Shown here: piece after piece, positions 5,499 through 9,618 of the stretch | How positions within the stretch are numbered: the first letter of the stretch is position 1 | Layout: the number at the start of each line of letters is the position of its first letter | Assembly: GCA_001794015.1 (NCBI GenBank) | Contig: MGIZ01000014.1 | Location: 1-9,618 of the forward strand | Source of the DNA: Candidatus Yanofskybacteria bacterium RIFCSPHIGHO2_01_FULL_39_8b | GTDB lineage: Bacteria > Patescibacteriota > Minisyncoccia > 2-02-FULL-40-12 > GWA2-44-9 | Direction: 5' to 3' | Length of the DNA: 9,618 bases | Position numbers and translations under genes: made by a program | Notes under the pieces: model-generated | Databases searched by the model: none | Seen by the model: only the letters and a program-made list of their open reading frames with translations | What the model was told of the DNA's origin: nothing

Positions 5499-8400
5499 TG
5501 GATTTTACGAACCCCTATCCAAATCTTTTTTTCTGATACTAATTCGAATTCTTTTTCAATATCATAAACTCTTTTATCCTGCGGACCGGAGACAAATTTA
5601 TTAAGCAAGGCCTCCTTTTTTATTTCTTCCGTCCATTCATGAATTGCCGAGGATAATTCTTGATCATCCGAATGCCACTGGCCGAAAACTTTGGCATCCA
5701 GCCGGTATTTCGCTTCTTTTCGCATATCTTGTATCTGACGAATTAATTCTCTGGCATAACCTTCATTTATAAGAGCTGCCGAGAGCTCAAAGTCTAAAGC
5801 TATTTCTTCTTTTTGATTCTCATCATAAATCACCTCTTTAACATTTAGTTCTTCTTTTGCTAAGTTTAGTAGTTCCTCCTTAATTTTTAATTTTTCATTT
5901 TTCCCGCCAGGGGCGGATCCGTCTTTGGCGGAAATTTTTAATTTGAGCGAAGCGAGCGGTTGTCTAACTTTAATTTGTTTCTCTTTTCTTAACGCCAATC
6001 CGGCCGTTACAATATCCCTCACTTCTTCCATCTCTTCTTCCAGTTTTTTATTTATTAATTTTTTATTTACTTTCGGCCAATCATGTAGATGAATGCTCTC
6101 CTTCTTGTCGTTAGTCGTTGGTCGTTGGTCGTTAGTCAGGCGTCTATAGACATCCTCCGCCAGAAAAGGTGTAAACGGAGCAAGAAGTTTCGCCAGTTCA
6201 AGTAGTAAAAATCTCAAAAGCTCCAGAGCTTCTTTTCTTTTTCTTGACCTCCTCAACCACCAGTTAGATAAATCTTCGACGACAAATTTCTCTATTGCTC
6301 TTGCCGCATTAGTCGGATCATATTTATCTAAACTTTGTGTCACCTCATCAACAAGACCATGAAACTTAGATAATATCCATTGATCTAGCGAACTCTTAGC
6401 TTGTAGCTTGTAGCTTGTAGCTTGTAGCTCCGAAGAATATAACTCATAAAACCTAACACAATTCTGAAGCGTAAAAATAAATCCTTTAAGCCGTTCCTGG
6501 GCTCCTTTCTGGCTTACCACCATCGATTCACCGATAGTATTGGCAGTATAAAAATACCAGCGAGTGGCATCAACCCCAACGACATCCATCAACTCATCCG
6601 ATCTGATAACATTGCCGATAGATTTAGACATTTTTTTGCCATGTTCATCCAGAGTATGGCCGAGAACCATCACATTCTTGTATGGATTACCTTTGCCTAA
6701 TAAAGTCGAAATGGCAAGCAGGGTATAGAACCAACCCCTTGTCTGATCTACCGCCTCAACAATAAAATCCGCCGGAAATTGTTCTTTAAACGTTTTTTTA
6801 TTCTCAAAAGGAAAATGCCACTGGGCAAACGGCATTGCTCCCGAATCAAACCAAACATCAATCAAGTCGGGAACCTTTTTCATTGAAGCGCCGCACTCAT
6901 CACATTTTAGATAAATTGAATCAATAAACGGACGGTGAAGATCAAGCTCTCCGTGTTCATTTCTGGGAATAAATTTCCAATCAAGTTTTCTCACTTCTCC
7001 TAACCCCGGGTAGCCTTCGCGACCATCGCTGATTTCCGCCAAAATCTCCTCTTCCATAGCGCCGTTGCCAATATTATCAAGGAGCCAGATCGGATCTCCA
7101 TGACTGACAATAAGAATATTTTTGCCTGAATATTCTGAATCCATACTATTAATAAATTCAGCCATTCGTTTTCGGACATCATTCCAGCTTTCACCCATCT
7201 CATGATGCTTATCGTCCATGGTTTGCTTTTTGTCACGAAAAGGACAAGCACTATGAGACTCGCCTTCGCATCCTCCATGGCCTATCTCCCTTAAACGGTC
7301 ATCCTTATACACTTTTGAATGTAAGAGTTTTGCAACTATTTCAGCGCTTTCTGTCGTCCTTATAAATGGAGAGGAATAAATCATATCAATCTCGACGTTA
7401 TTTTTTAAAAACTGGGCTGATTTTTCAATCTGTTCCCTGCCTTCATCGGTAAGATGATATTTATCTGATTTTATTTCAGAACTGATAAGCATCCTGTTTC
7501 TTTCGTCTCTGGTCGTGTAGCCATGGCGGAGAGCATAATAATTGTTTCTTTTTATCCCGGCCGCCCTTGCAGATTGTTCCATCTCGGCAATAGAGCCAAC
7601 GGCCTTATATTCCTCGCATTTTTGACACTTCCATATCGGTAAAGGCGTGCCCCAATACCGCTCGCGCGAGAAAGCCCAATCCTTGCCCTCTTGAAGCCAC
7701 TGGCCGAAACGACCTTCTTTAATATGTTCCGGAAACCAATTTATTTTCTGATTATTTTTTAATAACCGCTCTCGAACCGCTGACATCTTAATAAACCAGG
7801 ATGATTTGGCATAATACAAAAGCGGCGAATCGCAACGCCAGCAAAAAGGATAATCGTGCTCATAGTCTTCAACCTTCAACAATCGATTACCAACTTTTAA
7901 CTTCTCAATAATTAGGTCTCCAGTTTTTGGATCTTTGACATATTTCCCGTTCAATTCTTCACTCACGCCAATAAATTTCCCCTGTTCATCAACGGTATGA
8001 ACTTTGGGTAAACCAAATTTTGTTCCAAGAATATAGTCATCTTCTCCATACATCACCGCCGTATGAACAGCACCCGTTCCATCTTCCGTTGAAACAAAAT
8101 CGGCATCATAAACTTTATATGACTCTTTAGATTTTAATTCTTGGATATCAAAAAGGGGCTCATATTCGAGACCGACGAGATCGGAGCCTTTGTAGGTTAC
8201 AGGTTTTAGGTTACAGGTTTTAGGTTCAAAAACTTTTTCGACTAAATCTTTCGCTAAAATATACTCTTCGTTATCGCTCTCAACAACCACATACTCAATA
8301 TCTTTTCCTACTGCTAGAGCCACGTTACCCGGTAATGTCCATGGAGTTGTTGTCCAGGCCAGAATATAGGTGTTAGGTTTTAGATTATAGGTTTTAGGTT

Positions 8401-9079
8401 CATTAGAAACTTTTAACTTTAACCTTTTAACTTTAAACTTAACTATAACTGATTTATCAGTTATAGTTTTATATCCTTGGGCAACTTCGTGAGATGAAAG
8501 AGTCGTTCCGCATCTGGTACAAAACGGCACAACCTTATGGGCAAGATAAAGCAGTTTCTTTTTCCATATCTGCTGGATTATATTCCAAAGAGTCTCAATA
8601 TAATTATTCCGGTAGGTAATATAGGGATCTTTCATGTCAAGCCAAAATCCCATTTTTTTTGTCATCTCTTCCCATTCTTTTTTATATTTCCAAACACTCT
8701 CCCTGGCTTTTTTATTGAATTTATCGATGCCGTAGTTTTCAATATCTTTCTTGTTTTTAAATCCTAACTGTTTTTCTATCTCTATTTCAACCGGCAAGCC
8801 ATGGGTATCCCATCCGGCTTTTCTTAAAACAAAAAATCCCCGCATTGTTTTATATCGTCCGTAGAGATCTTTATATACTCTGGTTAAAAAATGGCCGATG
8901 TGGGGTAAACCGTTAGCTGTTGGGGGTCCTTCAAAAAATATGAAGTGTTTTTTGCCCTGCCTACCCGCCAAAACCCCGTGACGGCCGGAAGCTTGTCGAA
9001 GGGCTAAAGATTTCTCAAAAATGCTATTTTCCTGCCAAAATTTAAGAACATCTTCCTCTGTCTTCTTGAAATCATACAT
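5495..9079 (-). CDS. ileS: Isoleucine--tRNA ligase with embedded histidine phosphatase domain
   Basis: Class I synthetase that charges tRNA-Ile in the cytoplasm. Seen in order: HIGH (60-63) in GPPTANGLPHIGH; CTRCG (187-191); the CP1 editing domain with TTTPWTLPGN (243-252) and GTGAVH...GEDDY (334-349), whose Asp 347/348 match the editing site; CWRC (413-416); first half of a zinc knuckle CQKC (485-488); an extra domain at about 511-700; second half CDECG (726-730); WFDSGAMPFAQWH (743-755); KMSKS (816-820); and the anticodon-binding and C-terminal regions. The extra domain carries all catalytic motifs of branch-1 histidine phosphatases. Length 1194 exceeds the usual 900-1050 because of it and of several short repeat-derived insertions (residues 26-42, 213-238, 284-296, 883-895, 981-991, 1045-1066). 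The ATG at 9079 gives the normal MYDFKKTEEDVLKFW start; the predicted transcript begins at or next to it. It ends in TGA overlapping the next ATG. Confidence 0.95.
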   Translation of the reverse strand: MYDFKKTEEDVLKFWQENSIFEKSLALRQASGRHGVLAGRQGKKHFIFFEGPPTANGLPHIGHFLTRVYKDLYGRYKTMRGFFVLRKAGWDTHGLPVEIEIEKQLGFKNKKDIENYGIDKFNKKARESVWKYKKEWEEMTKKMGFWLDMKDPYITYRNNYIETLWNIIQQIWKKKLLYLAHKVVPFCTRCGTTLSSHEVAQGYKTITDKSVIVKFKVKRLKLKVSNEPKTYNLKPNTYILAWTTTPWTLPGNVALAVGKDIEYVVVESDNEEYILAKDLVEKVFEPKTCNLKPVTYKGSDLVGLEYEPLFDIQELKSKESYKVYDADFVSTEDGTGAVHTAVMYGEDDYILGTKFGLPKVHTVDEQGKFIGVSEELNGKYVKDPKTGDLIIEKLKVGNRLLKVEDYEHDYPFCWRCDSPLLYYAKSSWFIKMSAVRERLLKNNQKINWFPEHIKEGRFGQWLQEGKDWAFSRERYWGTPLPIWKCQKCEEYKAVGSIAEMEQSARAAGIKRNNYYALRHGYTTRDERNRMLISSEIKSDKYHLTDEGREQIEKSAQFLKNNVEIDMIYSSPFIRTTESAEIVAKLLHSKVYKDDRLREIGHGGCEGESHSACPFRDKKQTMDDKHHEMGESWNDVRKRMAEFINSMDSEYSGKNILIVSHGDPIWLLDNIGNGAMEEEILAEISDGREGYPGLGEVRKLDWKFIPRNEHGELDLHRPFIDSIYLKCDECGASMKKVPDLIDVWFDSGAMPFAQWHFPFENKKTFKEQFPADFIVEAVDQTRGWFYTLLAISTLLGKGNPYKNVMVLGHTLDEHGKKMSKSIGNVIRSDELMDVVGVDATRWYFYTANTIGESMVVSQKGAQERLKGFIFTLQNCVRFYELYSSELQATSYKLQAKSSLDQWILSKFHGLVDEVTQSLDKYDPTNAARAIEKFVVEDLSNWWLRRSRKRKEALELLRFLLLELAKLLAPFTPFLAEDVYRRLTNDQRPTTNDKKESIHLHDWPKVNKKLINKKLEEEMEEVRDIVTAGLALRKEKQIKVRQPLASLKLKISAKDGSAPGGKNEKLKIKEELLNLAKEELNVKEVIYDENQKEEIALDFELSAALINEGYARELIRQIQDMRKEAKYRLDAKVFGQWHSDDQELSSAIHEWTEEIKKEALLNKFVSGPQDKRVYDIEKEFELVSEKKIWIGVRKIQ
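5882..5946. repeat. AATTTTT heptamer tract interrupted by a 30-bp GC-rich block, in ileS
   Basis: Three heptamers (AATTTTT, AATTTTT, CATTTTT at 5882-5902) are followed by a GC-rich block at 5903-5932 and then two more (AATTTTT, AATTTGA at 5933-5946). The block is exactly 30 bases, equals codons 1050-1059 (SAKDGSAPGG) and has the ends TCCGCCA...TGGCGGG on the minus strand, like the palindrome in recO. Removing it would restore a five-unit heptamer tract encoding LKLK/KLKI. Confidence 0.7.
6107..6137. repeat. GTCGTTR heptamer tract in ileS
   Basis: Four perfect-length units GTCGTTA/GTCGTTG plus a further GTC. Translated on the minus strand as TNDQRPTTND (982-991) in the anticodon-binding region. 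Same unit as the tract at 657-684 in glyQS. Confidence 0.85.
6397..6431. repeat. TAGCTTG heptamer tract in ileS
   Basis: Four identical copies of TAGCTTG (6397-6424) and a degenerate fifth (TAGCTCC). Translated as SELQATSYKLQAK (883-895), ahead of the conserved SLDQWILSKF helix. The identical copies suggest a recent expansion. Confidence 0.85.
6980..7549 (-). other. Histidine phosphatase (phosphoglycerate mutase-like) domain within IleRS
   Basis: IleRS residues about 511-700 interrupt the zinc knuckle between CQKC (485-488) and CDECG (726-730). Ordinary relatives have only a short link before DLHRP (713-717 here). The segment holds the full branch-1 signature: LRHG (517-520, phospho-accepting His 519), a second Arg in SSPFIRTTESA (570-579, Arg 574), the acidic residue in DRLREIGHGG (Glu 598) and the second His in VSHG (658-661, His 660). 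Spacing and order match free-standing phosphatases, so it is probably folded and catalytically competent. Substrate unknown. Confidence 0.85.
8194..8228. repeat. AGGTTNN heptamer tract in the ileS editing domain (right copy of pair: 8368-8402)
   Basis: Five units alternating AGGTTAC and AGGTTTT and ending AGGTTCA. Translated as FEPKTCNLKPVTY (284-296). Same family and same phase as the tract at 8368-8402, giving nearly identical peptides. Confidence 0.85.
8368..8402. repeat. AGGTTNN heptamer tract in the ileS editing domain
   Basis: Five units of the AGGTTTT type with small variations (AGGTGTT, AGATTAT), ending AGGTTCA as in the tract at 8194. Translated as EPKTYNLKPNTY (227-238), immediately before the conserved AWTTTPWTLP. 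Confidence 0.85.
8408..8442. repeat. AACTTTN heptamer tract in ileS
   Basis: Five units (AACTTTT, AACTTTA, ACCTTTT, AACTTTA, AACTTAA) separated by five bases from the tract at 8368-8402. Translated as a basic stretch ending KRLKLKV (218-224) at the start of the editing domain. Confidence 0.8.
8441..8468. repeat. 28-bp palindrome within conserved ileS coding sequence
   Basis: Arms AACTATAACTGAT (8441-8453) and ATCAGTTATAGTT (8456-8468) are perfectly complementary around TT. It encodes residues 204-213 (KTITDKSVIV), a segment that looks native to IleRS, and it abuts the heptamer tract at 8408-8442. Confidence 0.65.
8954..9004. repeat. 51-bp GC-rich insert-like block near the ileS 5' end
   Basis: Bounded by GCCCT (8954-8958) and AGGGC (9000-9004), the block is 51 bases, exactly codons 26-42 (ALRQ...RQG). 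It is rich in G+C within an AT-rich gene and lies between the first helix and the HIGH-containing strand, where relatives have only a few residues. On the minus strand it begins GCCCTTCGACAAGCT, which I associate with repeats common in such genomes. Confidence 0.55.
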
Positions 9080-9085
9080 TCTATT

Positions 9086-9114
9086 ATTCTATTCGTTTTT
9101 TTGATAAAAAACAA
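9086..9114 (-). promoter_or_regulatory. Promoter of ileS, predicted leaderless
   Basis: On the minus strand TTGTTT (9114-9109), 17 bases, TAGAAT (9091-9086). Transcription would start about seven bases on, at or within a base or two of the ATG at 9079, and there is no Shine-Dalgarno. The spacer interleaves with the divergent promoter at 9101-9129. Confidence 0.5.
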
Positions 9115-9129
9115 CCCGCATGATATGAT
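9101..9129 (+). promoter_or_regulatory. Extended -10 promoter for the small membrane protein
   Basis: TTGATA (9101-9106), 17 bases, TATGAT (9124-9129), with TG at 9121-9122 forming an extended -10. Predicted start is near 9136, about 16 bases before the ATG at 9152. Its -35 lies within the spacer of the ileS promoter, so the two probably compete for polymerase. Confidence 0.6.
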
Positions 9130-9151
9130 AAAATGATTTTAAAAAACCACA

Positions 9152-9577
9152 ATGCGCAGAGCTTTTATCTGTATCCTTATAATTTTTGGAGTAAACCTGC
9201 CCAGTATGTACTATGGCTGGTATATAAAATGGTGGTGGACTGATATAATACTACATTTTAGCGGCGGTTTTTGCGTTGGAATGTTTATGTCTGACTATTT
9301 AAAAAGTCACCTGAAAGACGGGGCTGTTTTGAAAAATTTAATAATCGTTCTCGGGACAACAGTTTTAGTGGGCGTTCTCTGGGAGTTTGCGGAATATATA
9401 GCCAATCAGACATTAATAGACTGGGTATATGAAACTTTCAAAGTTACGGCTTACTTCATGGGAGATTTAAAAGATACGATAGGAGATTTGTTGTTGGATA
9501 TCCTGGGAGCGTTATTTTTCTTTACTGTCCATTCTCTCCAGCGCGGAAATACCCACAAGACTGAGGCATTGACTTAG
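9152..9577 (+). CDS. Small multi-pass membrane protein, DUF2238/YjdF-like
   Basis: 141 residues with about four membrane segments (roughly 3-21, 31-50, 61-83, 110-128). Polar residues conserved in this kind of protein sit in or at the membrane: WWTDIILHFSGG (28-39), WEFAEY (77-82) and DTIGDLLLDILGA (108-120). The order WxD..LH / WE..E / DT..DL..D..GA is that of DUF2238/YjdF-like integral membrane proteins, whose function is not established; VanZ-like proteins are a weaker alternative. It is the only plus-strand gene and is divergent from ileS. ATG at 9152 begins directly with a hydrophobic helix; no Shine-Dalgarno. The 41 bases after its stop hold no clear terminator or gene. Confidence 0.75.
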   Translation: MRRAFICILIIFGVNLPSMYYGWYIKWWWTDIILHFSGGFCVGMFMSDYLKSHLKDGAVLKNLIIVLGTTVLVGVLWEFAEYIANQTLIDWVYETFKVTAYFMGDLKDTIGDLLLDILGALFFFTVHSLQRGNTHKTEALT

Positions 9578-9618
9578 CCGCTTTTGGGCTCTAAATCCTT
9601 TCTAGAACCTTAATTCCA

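Noticed and set aside
7000..7278. 92-codon minus-strand frame within the phosphatase region
   Set aside because: It is an out-of-frame shadow of ileS with no recognisable domain; the ileS frame carries all the catalytic motifs.
326..9079. UGA read as glycine (code 25)
   Set aside because: TGA ends ileS with an ATGA overlap, and no in-frame TGA is needed in any gene.
9578..9618. A short minus-strand open tail (GIKVLERI, then stop) at the right edge as the end of another gene
   Set aside because: Eight codons are too few to support a gene.

Overview
The window most resembles a Candidate Phyla Radiation (Patescibacteria, probably Parcubacteria-like) genome. This is inferred from style, not proven: genes are tightly packed with 1-4 base overlaps, the DNA is moderately AT-rich, almost no start has a Shine-Dalgarno site, GlyRS is a single chain, a REP-associated tyrosine transposase is present, and short heptamer and palindromic repeats lie inside essential genes. 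TGA is used as a normal stop (for example at the end of ileS), which argues against the Gracilibacteria/Absconditabacteria code in which UGA is glycine.

Layout: everything except the last gene is on the minus strand, so it is read right to left. A divergent promoter pair at 9086-9129 drives ileS leftward and a small membrane protein (9152-9577) rightward. ileS (9079-5495) encodes a 1194-residue isoleucyl-tRNA synthetase that is unusually long. It carries what looks like a complete histidine phosphatase domain inside its second zinc knuckle, plus several short repeat-derived insertions. Behind it, by ATGA and one-base overlaps, follow two decayed hydrolase genes: an amidohydrolase whose middle is gone (5498-5262) and an RBBP9/YdeN-like serine hydrolase whose middle is gone and whose last 15-16 codons survive in another frame (5262-4902). 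Next is a REP-associated tyrosine transposase (4841-4155) between related GGTCTGACC repeats. The inner end is a perfect 45-bp palindrome that runs into the start codon of recO.

recO (4109-3435), a 573-residue membrane-anchored beta-domain surface protein (3430-1709) and glyQS (1669-326) form an apparent operon. recO next to the GlyRS gene is also seen in Bacillus (recO-glyQ-glyS). A good sigma70-like promoter overlaps the end of glyQS and drives a lipoprotein gene that leaves the window at its left edge (229-1). That gene is the only one with a strong Shine-Dalgarno site.

The most unusual content is inside the housekeeping genes: a phosphatase domain embedded in IleRS, six roughly five-unit heptamer tracts translated in frame in IleRS and GlyRS, and GC-rich palindromes inserted in frame into ileS and recO. 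No rRNA, tRNA or CRISPR array was seen. No stretch over 300 bases lacks a gene.
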